This document shows, in pieces, positions 15,216-27,147 of a stretch of 64,000 nucleotides of DNA. Position 1 is the stretch's first letter. The number at the start of each line of letters is the position of its first letter. The DNA is from Panulirus ornatus. Its lineage: Eukaryota > Arthropoda > Malacostraca > Decapoda > Palinuridae. Both the position numbers and the translations under genes were made by a program. The stretch covers positions 1,116,411 to 1,180,410 of the forward strand of contig NC_092271.1 of the NCBI RefSeq assembly GCF_036320965.1. The letters are read 5' to 3'. The notes under the pieces were generated by a model. It was given only the letters and a program-made list of their open reading frames with translations. It was not told where the DNA came from and did no database searches.

Positions 15216-18200
15216 TAGTAGCTTTAAGTGAAACGAAGCTTAAGGGTAAAGGAGAGGAGTGGTTTGGGAATGTCTTGGGAGTAAAGTCACTGGTTGGTGA
15301 GAGGACAAGAGCAAAGGAAGGAGTAGCACTACTCCTGAGGTAGGATTTGTGGGAGTATGTGATATGGTGTAAGAGAGTAAACTCTAGAATTATATGGGTA
15401 TAACTGAAAGTGGATAGAGAGATGGATGATTATTGGTGCATATGCACCTGGGCATGAGAAGAAAGATCATGAGAGGCAAGTGTTTTCGGAGCAGCTGAGT
15501 GTGTTAGTGGTTTTGATACACAAGACCGGGTTATATTGATGGGTGATTTGAATGCAAAGGTGAGTAATGTGGCAGTTGAGAGTATGATTGGTGTGCATTG
15601 GATGTTCAGTGTTGTAAATGGAAATGGTGAAGAACTTGTAGATTAGTGTGCTGAAAAAGGAGTGGTGATTGGGAATACCTAGTTTCAAAAGAGATATATA
15701 CATAAGTACACATATGTAAATAGGAGAGATGGCCAAAGAGCGTTATTGGACTACGTGTGATTGATAGGCGCGTGAAAAAGATACTTTTGGATGTTAATGT
15801 GCTGAGATGGGCAACTGGAGGGATGTCTGATCATTAGCTTGAGGAGGCGAAGGTGAGGATTTGTAGAGGTTTTCAGAAAAGAAGAGAGAATGTTGGAGTG
15901 AAGAGAGTGGTGAGAGTCAGTGAGCTTGGAAAGAAGATTTGTTTGAGGAAGAACCAGGAGAGATTATGTGCAGAATAGAAGGTGAGATCAAATGACGTAA
16001 GGGGAGTGGGGGAGGAATGGGATGTATTTAGGGAAGCAGTGATGGCTTGCGCAAAAGATGCCTGTGGCATGAGAAATGTGGGAGGTGGGCAGATTAGAAT
16101 GGGTAGTGAATGATGGGATTAAGAAGTAAGATTGTTAGTGAAAGAGAAAAGAGAGGCGTTTGGACGATTTTTACAGAGAAGTAGTGCAAATGACTGGAAG
16201 ATGTATAAAAGAAAGAGGCAGGAGGTTACGAAAAGGGTACAAGGGGTAAAAAAGAGGGCAAATGAGAGTTGGGAAGGAAGTGTATCATCAAATTTTTTGG
16301 AGATTTAAAAAGATGTTTTGGAAGAAATTAAATGCAGTGCGTAAGACAAGAGAACAAATAGGAACATCGGTGAAGGGGGCTAATGGGAAGGTGATAACAA
16401 GTAGTGGTGAGGTGAGAGGGGAAAGGAGAGAGTATTTTGAAGGTTTCTTGAATGTGCATGATGATATAGTGGAAGATATAGGGTGCTTTGGTCGAGGTGG
16501 TGTGCGAATTGAGAGGGTCAGGGAGAATGGTTTGGTAAACAGAGAAGATTGAGTGAAAGCTTTGAGGAAGATGAAACCCGGTAAGGTGGCGGATTTGGAT
16601 GGTATTGCAGTGAAATTTATCAAAAAAGGGAGTGACTGTGCTATTGACTGGTTGTTGAGGATATTCAGTGCATGTAAGTTTTATGATGAAGTGCCTCAGG
16701 ATTAGCGGAATGCATGCATAATACCATTTTACAAAGGCAAAAGGGATTAAGGTGACTGTTCAAATTACATAGGTATAAGGTTGTTGACTATTCCTGGGAA
16801 ATTAAATGGGAGGGTATTGATTGAAAGGGTGAGAGTATGTACAAAGCATCAGATTGGGAAGAGCAATGTGGTTCCAGAAGTGGTAGAGGATATGTGGATC
16901 AGGGGTTTCCTTTGAAGAATGTATGCGAGAAATACTAAGAAAAACAGAGGGATTTCTATGTAGCATCTATGGGTCTGGAAAAGGCCTATGATAGAATTGA
17001 CAGACATCCTTTGTGGAGGGTATTAAAAGTATATGGTGTGAGAGGTAAATTACTACAAGCAGTGAAAAGATTTTGTCAAGGATGTAAGGCATGTGTACGT
17101 GTAGGAAGAGAGGAAAGTGATTGGTTCTCAGTGAATGTAGGTTTGCGGCAGGGGTGTGTGATGTCTCCATGGTTGTTTAATATGTTTAAGGGTAGAGTTG
17201 TTAGGGAGGTGAAAGCAAGAGTTTTGGAGAGAGGAGCAAGTATGCAGTCTGTTGTGGATGAGAGGGCTTGGGAAGTGAGTCAGTTGTTGTTCGTTGATTA
17301 TACAGCACTAGTGGCCGATCCAGGTGAGAAACTGCAGAAGTTGGTGACTGAGTATGGTAAAGTGTGTGAAAGAAGAAAGCCAAGGGTAAATGTGAATAAG
17401 TGCAGGGTAATTAGGTTCAGCAGGATTCAGGGACAAGTTGATTGGGAGGTAAGTTTGAATGGAGGAAAACTGGAAGAACTGAAGCGTGTTAGATATCTGG
17501 GAGTGGATTTAGCATCGGATAGAACCATGGAAGTGGAAGTGAGTCACGGGATGGGAGGGGGGGGCGAAGGTTCTGGTATAGCATTGAACAACATGTGGAA
17601 GGCGAGAACGTTATCTCAGAGACCAAAAAATGGGTATGTTTGAAGGGTTATTGGTTCCAACAATGTTATATGTTTGCGAGGTATGGGCTATAGATAGGGT
17701 TGTGCGGAGGAGGGTGGATGTATTGGAAAAGAAATGTTTGAGGACAACATGTGGTGTGAGGTGGTTTGATCGAGTAAGTAAAGAAAGGATAAGCGAGATG
17801 TGTGGTAATAAAAAGAGTGTGTGGTTGAGTGAGCAGAAGAGGTGTGTTGAAATTGTTTGGTCACATGGAGATAATGAGTGAGGAAAGATTGGCAAAGAGG
17901 ATATATGTATCAGAGGTGGAAGGAACGAGAAGTGGGAGACCAAATTGGAAGTGGAAGGATGGAGTGAAAAAGATTTTGAGTGATCGGGGCCTGAACATAC
18001 AAGAGGGTGAAAGGTGTACAAGGAATAGAGTGAATTGGAACGATGTGGTATACTGGGGTCAACGTGCTATCAGTGAATTGAGCCAAGGCATGTGAAACGT
18101 CTGGGGTAAGCAATGGAAAGTTTTGTGGGGTCTGGATGTGGAAAGCGAGCCATTGTGTCGGTGCATTACACATGACAGCTAGAAACTGAGTGTGAACAAA

Positions 18201-18405
18201 TGTCGCCTTTGTTGTCGTTTCCTAACGCTACCTCGCGCGCGTGCAAGGGGAGGAGGATGCCATTTCATGTATGGCGGGGGGGCGACGGAAATGGCTGAGG
18301 GCAGTAAGTATGAATACGTACATGTGCGTATATGAATTTGTCAGTGTATGTATATGTATGTGTACATTGAAATGCATAGATATGTATATGTGAGTGTGCG
18401 GGAAC
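15216..18405 (+). mobile_element. LINE-X, old long-3'UTR subfamily, long but heavily mutated
   Basis: Homology begins near residue 49 (LSETKLKGKGEEWFG) and runs through the linker, RT and C-terminal region into the long 3' UTR. Stops and frameshifts are numerous. The longest open piece, 16969-17643, spans MGLEKAYDRIDR, motif B ([16 protein letters not shown]) and a degraded motif C (LLFVDYTALVAD, with the YADD-box aspartates damaged). The ORF end shows the older reading through YWGQRAISELSQGM rather than the young stop. The 3' UTR stops before the terminal hairpin at about 18405, where it meets an inverted copy. TA arrays are absent at both ends, unlike the young copies. Confidence 0.9.
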
Positions 18406-19793
18406 GCTCGTATACATACCTATACATCTCAACGTATACATAAATATACACACACAGACATAAACATATATATACATGTACATATTTCAGACTGTCTGCC
18501 TTTATTCATTACAGTCGCCACCCCACCACACATGAAATGACAACCCCCTCCCCCCGCATGCGCACGAGGTAGTGCTAGGAAAAGACAACAAATGAAACAT
18601 TCGTTCACCCTCAGTCTCTATCTGTCATGCATAATGCACCGAAATCACAGTTCCATTTCCACATCCAGGCCCAACAAAACATTTCCATGGTTTACCCCAG
18701 ACGCTTCATATGCCCTGGTTCAATCCATTGACACCAAGTCGACCCCGGTATACCACATCGTTCCAATTCACTCCATTCCTTGCACGCCTTTCACCCTCCT
18801 GCATGTTCAGTCCCCGATCGCTCAAAATCTTTTTCACTTCTTCCTTCCATCTCCAATTTGGTCTCCCACTTCTTGTTCCCTCTACTCTGACACATATATC
18901 CTCTTTGTCAATCTTTCCTCACTCATTCTCTCCATGTGACCAAACCATTTCAACACACCCTCTTCTGCTCACTCAACCACAATCTTTTTATTACCACACA
19001 TCCCGCTTACCCTTTCTTTACTTAATCAAACCACCTCACACCACATATTGTCCTCAAACATTTCTTTTCCAGTACATCCACCCTCCTCCGCACAACCCTA
19101 TCTATAACGCACGCCTCTAAACCGTATAACAATGTTGGAACCACTATTCCTTCAAACATACCCATTTTTGCTTTTCGAGATAATGTTCTCGACTTCCACA
19201 CATTTTTCAACGCTCTCAGAATTTTCGCCCTCTCCCCTACCCTATGATTCACTTCCGCTTCCATGGTTCCATCCGCTGCTAAATCCACTCCCAGATGTCT
19301 AAAACACTTCACTTCCTCCGGTTTTTCTCCATTCTAACTTACCTCCCAGTTGACTTGACCCTCAACCCTACTGTACCTAATAACCTTGCTCTTATTGACA
19401 TTTACTCTCAGCTTTCTTCTTTCACACACTTCACCGAGACTTAGTCACCAGCTTCTGCAGTTTCTCACACGAATCAACCACCAGCGCTGTATCATCAACG
19501 AACAGCAACTGACTCACCTCCCAAGCTCTCTCATCCATAACCGACTGCATGCTTGCCCCTCTCTCCAAAACTCTTGCATTCACCTTCCTAACAACGCCAT
19601 CTATTAAAAAAAATTAAACAACCATGGAGACATCACGCACCCCTGCCGGAAACCGACATTCACTGAGAAAAAATCACTTTCCTTTGTTCCTACTCGTACA
19701 CATGCCTTACATCCTCGATAAGAACTTTTCACTGCTTGTAACAACTTTCCTCCCACAACATTTATAATACCTTCCACAGAGCATCTCTATCAG
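18406..19793 (-). mobile_element. LINE-X, old subfamily, inverted relative to left neighbour
   Basis: The long-type 3' UTR (about 18410-18720) lacks the terminal hairpin. It is followed on the minus strand by the C-terminal region and the RT up to about DRDALWKVL. It forms a tail-to-tail palindrome with 15216-18405, with the centre near 18405. A fragment with residues from [17 protein letters not shown] to the tail is open at 19022-19312. It is interrupted at about 19793 by the next copy in the opposite orientation. Confidence 0.88.
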
Positions 19794-21034
19794 AGCGGCA
19801 AGTATAAAGTCTGTTCTGGATGAGAAGGCTTTTAAAGTGAGTCAGTAGCTGTTCGATGATGATACAGCGCTGGTGGCTGATTCGGGTGAGAAACTGCAGA
19901 AGATGGTAACGGAATTTGGTAAAGTGGGAAAGAAGAAAGCTGAAAGTAAATGTGAATAAGAGCAAGGTTATTAGGTACAGTAGGTTTGAGGGACAAGTCA
20001 ATTGCAAGGCAAGATTGAATGGAGAAAACTGGAGGAAGTGAAGTGTTTTAGATATCTGGGAGTGGATTTGTCAACGGATGTAACTATGGCTGCGGAAGTG
20101 AGTCACAGGATGGGGGAGGGAGCGAAAGTTCTGGGAGCTTTGGAAAATGTGTGGAAGGCGAGAACATTTTCACATAAAACAAAAAAGGATATGTTTGAGG
20201 GAATAGTGGTTCCAACAATGGTGTATGTTGCGAGGCGTGGGCTATAGAGTTGTGCGGAACAGGGTGGATGTGTTGGAAATGAGATGTTTAAGGACAATAT
20301 GTGGTGTGAGGTGGTTTTATCGAGTAAGTAATGAAAGGGTAAGAGAGATGTGTGGAAATAAAAAGAGCGTGGTTGAGAGATCAAAAGAGGTGTTTTGAAA
20401 TGGTTTGGTCGCATGGAGAGAATGAGTGAGGAAAGATTGACAAAGAGGATATATGTGTCACAAGTGGAGGGAACGAAGAGAAGTGGGAGACCAAATTGGA
20501 GGTGGAAGGATGGAGAGAAAAAGATTTTGAGCGATCGGGGCCTGAACATGCAGGAGGGCGAATGGCTTGCAAGGAATAGAGTGAATTGGAACGATTTGGT
20601 ATACCGGGGTCGACGTGGTGTCAATGTATTGAACCAGGGCATATGAAGCATCTGGCGTAAACCATGGAAAGTTTTGTTGGGCTTGGATGTAGAGAGAGGG
20701 CTGTGGTTTCGGTGCAATATACATGACAGCTAGAGACTGAGTGTGAAAAAATGTGGCCTTTGTTGTCTTTTTCTTGCGCTACGTCGCGTGCGTGCGGGGG
20801 GAGGGGGTTGTTATGAATAAGGGCAGAAAGTATGAATCATGTACATGCGTATATGTGCATATGTCTTTGTATGTATATATGTTCTCGTCGTAATGTATTG
20901 GTATGTACATGTGAGTGTGTGGACGTGTATGTATATACATTTGTATTTCGGTAAGTTGGGCCATTCTTTCGTCTGTTTCTTTGCGCTACCTCGTCAACGC
21001 GGAAGACCGTGACAAAGTATAATGAATAGATATA

Positions 21035-21043
<9 letters not shown>
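19794..21043 (+). mobile_element. LINE-X 3' fragment, old subfamily
   Basis: Starts within the RT (RGASMKSV region) and runs through a degraded motif C to the C-terminal frame at 20395-20646, which ends RRGVNVLNQGI as in the old subfamily. The long 3' UTR ends with a mutated terminal hairpin (about 20979-21014) and a tail. Several frameshifts and stops make it non-functional. It is joined head-to-head to the preceding minus copy. Confidence 0.88.

Positions 21044-21106
<63 letters not shown>
21044..21106. repeat. (CA)n microsatellite
   Basis: About 60 bp of CA dinucleotides directly after the LINE tail. The flanking LINE ends face each other, so this may be a former or alternative TA-like target. 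Confidence 0.95.
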
Positions 21107-21109
<3 letters not shown>

Positions 21110-21179
21110 GTCGCCGTTTCCCGCGTAAGCGAGTTAGCACCAAGAAATAGACGAAGAACGACCCAGTCATTCACACACT

Positions 21180-21186
<7 letters not shown>
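21107..21186 (-). mobile_element. LINE-X 3' terminal fragment, divergent
   Basis: On the minus strand this shows the terminal module with CTCGC/GCGGG hairpin arms intact and the neighbouring GGGTCGTTCTTCGTCTATTT, a diverged form of the family 3' UTR. It begins next to (CA)n, facing the preceding LINE tail-to-tail. Confidence 0.65.
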
Positions 21187-21246
<60 letters not shown>

Positions 21247-21270
21247 ATACATACACATACACATACACAA
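21186..21270. repeat. (CA)n followed by ACATAC repeats
   Basis: CA dinucleotides to about 21241, then imperfect ACATAC units. Confidence 0.92.
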
Positions 21271-21690
21271 ACCTATACATGCATACGCATTTACATATTC
21301 ATATTTCCTGCCTTCAATCCATTCCCAGTGTCACCCCGCCCCTCGGGAAATAGCATCACCATCGCCCGCTTCAGTGAGGTAGCGCCAGGAAAACAAAAAC
21401 ATAAGGTCACATTCGTGGCATAATAGTGTGAACGTGTCGTCGATAGCCTTAGCCAGGGCTTGTGAAACGTCTGGGGTTAACCATGGAAAGGTGTGTGGGG
21501 CCTGAATGTGTATAGGGAGCTGTGGTTTCGATGCCTTACACATGACAGCTCGTGAGAAGATATGAGTTGATGTGGCCTTTCTTATTCGGTTTTCTGGCGT
21601 TTCCTAACAGACGCATGGTGTAGCGATGCTGTCTCCTGTGGGGCGGGGTGGCTCCGGGAATAGATGAAGGCGAGCAAGTATGAATACAAG
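21271..21690. mobile_element. ancient LINE-X 3' UTR remnants in opposite orientations
   Basis: 21290-21405 resembles the long-type 3' UTR on the minus strand (CCTGCCTTCAATCCATTCCC, GAGGTAGCGCCAGGAAAAC). 21440-21690 resembles the segment from GTGAAACGTCTGGGGTTAAC to AGCAAGTATGAATAC on the plus strand. Both are diverged and carry no ORF. Together they form another small inverted arrangement. Confidence 0.65.
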
Positions 21691-22054
21691 ACGATGGACC
21701 TTCTGCTAAGCACAACATTGCTCACTAAACACTAATTTGCTTTGAGACAAAATTGTGTTGAAGCCATGGCCGATGTCGGAACGAAATAGGCTCCTCAGTC
21801 ATTCTGCCGTGCTGAGGTCAGGGATTGTTGTATATGTTTTGATGAAAGGTAATGCATTTTGTTATTGTTACTAGGTTGATAAGTGAGCTCTAAATAGGTC
21901 AACAACCCTCAGCCAGAACTCTGATCCTCATTCAAGATGATACTTTCCAGAGGGTTCAAAGAAACCATCTCTATGGCTGTATAAATCCTAAAATCATTGT
22001 GGATTTATGTATATATTTCTCCAGAAAAAAAATTCAATTAAGGAAAGACACAAC
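21691..22054. other. low-copy DNA, no gene recognised
   Basis: No repeat or coding signal supported. Confidence 0.45.
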
Positions 22055-22980
22055 AACAAACAGAGTGAGGCTGGTAGTGTGTACAGCCTCACCAACATAC
22101 AGAGTGAGGCTGAGAGTGTGTACAGCTTCAACATCAGAGTGAGGGTGGGAGTGTGTACAGCTTCAACATCAGAGTGAGGGTGGGAGTGTGTACAGCTTCA
22201 ACATCAGAGTGAGGGTGGGAGTATGTACAGCTTCAACAACAGAGTGAGGGTGGGAGTGTGTACAGCTTCAACAACAGAGTGAGGGTGGGAGTGTGTACAG
22301 CTTCAACAATAGAGTGAGGTTGAGAGTGTGGACAGCTTCAACAACAGAGTGAAGCTGAGAGTGTGTACAGCTTCAACAACAGAGTGGGGGTGGGAGTGTG
22401 TACAGCTTCAACAACAGAGTGAGGGTGGGAGTGTGTACAGCTTCAACATCAGAGTGAGGGTGGGAGTGTGTACAGCTTCAACAACAGAGTGAGGGTGGAA
22501 GTGTGGACAGCTTCAACAACAGAGTGAAGCTGAGAGTGTGTACAGCTTCAACATCAGAGTGAGGGTGGAGGTGTGGACAGCTTCAACAATAGAGTGAGGT
22601 TGAGAGTGTGTACAGCTTCAACATCAGAGTGAGGGTGGAAGTGTGGACAGCTTCAACAACAGAGTGAAGCTGAGAGTGTGTACAGCTTCAACAACAGAGT
22701 GAGGGTGGGAGTGTGTACAGCTTCAACATCAGAGTGAGGGTGGGAGTGTGTACAGCTTCAACAACAGAGTGAGGGTGGAAGTGTGGACAGCTTCAACAAC
22801 AGAGTGAAGCTGAGAGTGTGTACAGCTTCAACAACAGAGTGAGGGTGGGATTAGGGTGGGAGTGTGTACAGCTTCAACAACAGAGTGAGGGTGGAAGTGT
22901 GGACAGCTTCAACAACAGAGTGAAGCTGAGAGTGTGTACAGCTTCAACAACAGAGTGAGGGTGGGAGTGTGTACAGCTTC
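22055..22980 (+). repeat. 35-bp minisatellite, about 26 units
   Basis: Unit: CAGAGTGAGGGTGGGAGTGT then GTACAGCTTCAACAA. The spacing is 35 bp (for example GTGTGTACAG at 22151 and GTGTGTACAG at 22186). Variant units (GAAGCTGAGAG, GAGGTTGAGAG, GTGTGGACAG) recur in the same order, which suggests higher-order duplication of short blocks. Confidence 0.95.
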
Positions 22981-23224
22981 AGCTCTTCAGTAGTCGCTTC
23001 TTGTATTTTCCTTTGGACCTCACACAACACGTCGTCCACAGTTGCACACAGTCCTCCAGCTTACCAACCTCGAACCCGCTCAGGATGAGCGCCGTCTCAA
23101 CAACACATGTTGCACCCTCGTACTTGCTATAATATTCTTTTACACAGTCTTCAGTTTTCCTTGCACTTGTACCCAACTTGCTCACACTTTTTAGGGTTCG
23201 CTCTTCTCCTCCTCTTCGTTTTGT
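22979..23224 (-). other. possible exon or ORF fragment, about 80 codons, unrecognised
   Basis: The minus-strand frame is open from after a stop near 23228 to the stop at 22979. It reads ...LKSVSKLGTSARKTEDCVKE and onward, with a mixed, protein-like composition and several cysteines. It contains no ATG; the first usable start would be a GTG, so it would have to be an internal or terminal exon. Its end coincides with the border of the 35-bp minisatellite. I recognise no family and it may be chance. Confidence 0.2.
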
Positions 23225-23490
23225 GGCTCATTTTAGTTACTATTCTATTTATCAGAAATTCATAGAAAAGATTGTCAAGTTGTACTTTATCCTGAGCGAC
23301 AGCTGAGAATGAGAAAGTTCATTCTATAATGCATATCAAGATTTCTCTCTTTTAACTAAAAATATTTAGTTCTTTATGATTTACCCACACTTTGTCTCTC
23401 GAACCCTCAGCACCATGTATGTATTTATGTAATTTCTGTCCATCCCAAGTATTAGCCTTTCAGTTTCTCCTGTTATTATGATATATATTT
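23225..23490. other. low-copy DNA, no gene recognised
   Basis: AT-rich sequence without repeats or coding signal. Confidence 0.45.
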
Positions 23491-23605
23491 TCATACACGG
23501 AGAACATTATGTATCCTCATACACGGAAAACATTATGTATTTTCATACACGGAAAACATTGTGTATTCTCAAACACGGAGAGCATTATGTATTCTCAAAC
23601 ATTTG
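23491..23605 (+). repeat. 26-bp tandem repeat, about 4.4 units
   Basis: Unit TCATACACGGAAAACATTAT plus GTATTC. Unit starts are at 23491, 23517, 23543, 23569 and 23595, exactly 26 bp apart, with a few substitutions. Confidence 0.9.
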
Positions 23606-23974
23606 GGTAATATTTACCCAGTGGTAATAACATATGTTGTCACTGTCAACCGCCGTTGTTGAACCTTATGGAAACGAAAGCTCAAAACTCAGAGAGACGA
23701 ATATAAATGAATATCATTTCATATATTAAACTTCCTCTGTCTCATATATATAAGGATTCCCTGGAAAAGGATCCCTCGGAGTTATTGTACATATGTGAAT
23801 TTTTGCAGGACCAGAAGTAAGGATCATATATCCTCATATATGCCTTAACACCACATGATATATGCTCTCAACGAAAGACATCCACTGAACCAAGTGCCTC
23901 TTGCACGTGTTTGTTTTACTTGTCATAGACACAGTTTTGAAGGCACTTGGTTTGGATAATTGAATTTTTTTGTT
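23606..23974. other. low-copy DNA, no gene recognised
   Basis: No coding or repeat signal supported. Confidence 0.4.
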
Positions 23975-24510
23975 AAAAGAGAATCTAATTACTGCAGTAT
24001 AGTTAGAGGGGAATCCTAGTTATTACACTTGAAGTAAGAGAGAATTCAAACTCTTGATGTTTAGTTAGAACTCCAGATACTGATGTCTGTTTAGGAGGAT
24101 CAAGTCATGTGTGGGGAATAGAAATCCCAATTATTGATGTTTAGTTCTAAGAAAATCTCATCTACTGACGCGCTGTTAGGAGAGGTTCCCGTCTGCTGAG
24201 GTTTAGTGCGAAGAATATCTGAGCTTATGATTCTAAGTCAAGACAAAATCCCTGCTACTAGATTGTCTAGAATTAAGAGAGAATCCAAACTACTGATGTG
24301 TAGCAAGATCTTGAATTCTGACGTGGTTAAGAAAATTCCAGCTACCTATGAGTCATCAGGATCGAGTCCAATCTAATTCTAGATGATACGGGAATCCCAA
24401 GAACTGATGTTCAGTTTGAAGAAAATCTCAGTTTCTTAGGTTTAGTTAGGAGAGAATCCCAACTGCTAATGTGTAGTTAGGATAGAACTTCAACCGCTGC
24501 TGTGTTGTGA
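23975..24510 (+). repeat. degenerate tandem repeat, period about 30 bp, roughly 18 units
   Basis: Aligning by eye gives recurring AGAGAATCCCAACTACTGAT followed by GTTTAGTTAG, with 24-36 bp units and heavy divergence. The clearest units are at about 24109-24140, 24270-24302 and 24385-24480. This looks like an old minisatellite. Confidence 0.65.
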
Positions 24511-25079
24511 ACACACACTAGAAACTATTGGTGGCAAAGATCCTAATTGGCAACATTATCTTCTCTTATGTTCCATTAATATAATCCTCTTGTAATCAAC
24601 TTGCAACTGAAAGACTGACATAGAAAAATGTGGGGGAACTGGAGATGAAGTTTATAAATACATGTCTGTGAAAACCATTTATTCAGCAAGCTACTGCGTC
24701 GCATAATTGCTGTGATGCCATTGGTGGGTCAAGGGTGGGCTGCTTTGATATCTGTATCTTCCCTACATCTCAAAGCTTTGGAAACTCTCTACCCCCTCAT
24801 GTCTTTCCTAACAACTATAACCCAGCCCTTTTTTAAGACTCAGTTTTTCAGTTTCCTTCAAAATTCTTCAAACTTCTTCCCTCTGTTTTAAATTTCTCAT
24901 CAACTCTCTCTATACTTCCGTTAAGGCGCGGCCCCAATGTGGACTTTTCTCCAGGACTATAGACAGCCTCCAAATAGAAGTAAAATTATACAGATTGATT
25001 TGCTGTTTTCAAGTAATTGTTACAGTTATACTAAAACATCTAACATCTATTGACTGCTAGGAGAAGGTTTAGAATCTTT
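24511..25079. other. low-copy DNA, no gene recognised
   Basis: No coding or repeat signal supported. Confidence 0.4.
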
Positions 25080-25126
25080 CACAGACAGAGAGACAGACAG
25101 AGAGACAGACAACAGATAGACAGACA

Positions 25127-25213
<87 letters not shown>
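25080..25213. repeat. compound (ACAG)n/(AC)n microsatellite
   Basis: ACAG tetranucleotides (25080-25160) pass into AC dinucleotides (25159-25213). Confidence 0.95.
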
Positions 25214-25215
<2 letters not shown>

Positions 25216-25384
25216 CCTCTGTGGTGTAGAGGTTATCTTTACTGACCAGGAGGCAGCACAGGCCGACAAAGTGTTGGAGCACCACGAGTTCGATTCCCAG
25301 ACAAGACATTCGGCCTTCACCCAACCCAGGTGTTCGTTATCCCCTCGTGGCTGGTTAATAAATGAGTGCCTGGCTTAAGCTGCG
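25214..25384 (+). mobile_element. tRNA-derived SINE
   Basis: The head GGCCTCTGTGGTGTAGAGGT contains a Pol III A-box-like stretch (TGGTGTAGAGG, 25222-25232). A B-box-like GAGTTCGATTCCC lies at 25286-25298, about 60 bp downstream, as in tRNA-headed SINEs. A tRNA-unrelated body (CCCTCGTGGCTGGTTAATAA...GCCTGGCTTAAGC) follows and runs into (GT)n. It is flanked by AC and GT microsatellites. It cannot be a real tRNA because the A-B spacing region does not form a cloverleaf anticodon arm. Confidence 0.7.
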
Positions 25385-25404
25385 ATGTGTGCGTGTGTGT
25401 GTGT

Positions 25405-25466
<62 letters not shown>

Positions 25467-25468
25467 AC
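25385..25468. repeat. (GT)n microsatellite
   Basis: GT dinucleotides with GCGT and GTCT interruptions, the 3' tail of the tRNA-derived SINE. Confidence 0.95.
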
Positions 25469-25829
25469 ACATTCGTAGGAGTAAAGACATGGAAGATATG
25501 TACTACGTTAAGAGACGGGGTAACATGAGTGCAGTGCTCTACCCCCACAACCTACATACTGTACTAACAACGAGTCATCACAAACATACAAATAAATGGA
25601 TAATATAAAATACTGATAATTAGAGAGAAGGCTTTTGTGAACTATTATTCAGACATATCAAACTTTTAATGAAAACATTAAAACTGGCGCTGCGGATTTG
25701 TGTAAATCTAATGACATTTTGCTACAAAACTCCTGTGAAACATTACTGTGTTGGTCCGAGTTGATTACCTGCCAGTTAACAAAGCATATCATACAATACA
25801 TGTCTGTACCTATGTATGAACGTACGTAT
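25469..25829. other. low-copy DNA, no gene recognised
   Basis: No coding or repeat signal supported. Confidence 0.4.
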
Positions 25830-25926
25830 TATGTATGTATGTATGTATGTATGTATGTATGTATGTATGTATGTAGGTATGTATGTATGTATGTATGTAT
25901 CTGTGTATGTATGTATGTATGTGTGT
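25830..25926. repeat. (TATG)n microsatellite
   Basis: About 24 tetranucleotide units with AGGT and CTGT interruptions. Confidence 0.95.
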
Positions 25927-25981
25927 GATCACTGTTTTCTGATTACAGAATATTTGTATTTATTGTTTTATACTTTTATAT

Positions 25982-27048
<1,067 letters not shown>

Positions 27049-27111
27049 TATATATTAATATATATATATATAGATATATATATATATAAATATATAATAT
27101 ATAAATATATA

Positions 27112-27146
<35 letters not shown>

Positions 27147-27147
27147 A
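27049..27147. repeat. imperfect (TA)n tract
   Basis: TA-rich with TTAA, AAAT and TAGA interruptions, between the left chimera arm and the internal LINE fragment. Confidence 0.9.

Noticed and set aside
22055..22980. Regularly spaced repeats that might suggest a CRISPR array
   Set aside because: The units are contiguous 35-bp tandem repeats without unique spacers, and the DNA is eukaryotic.
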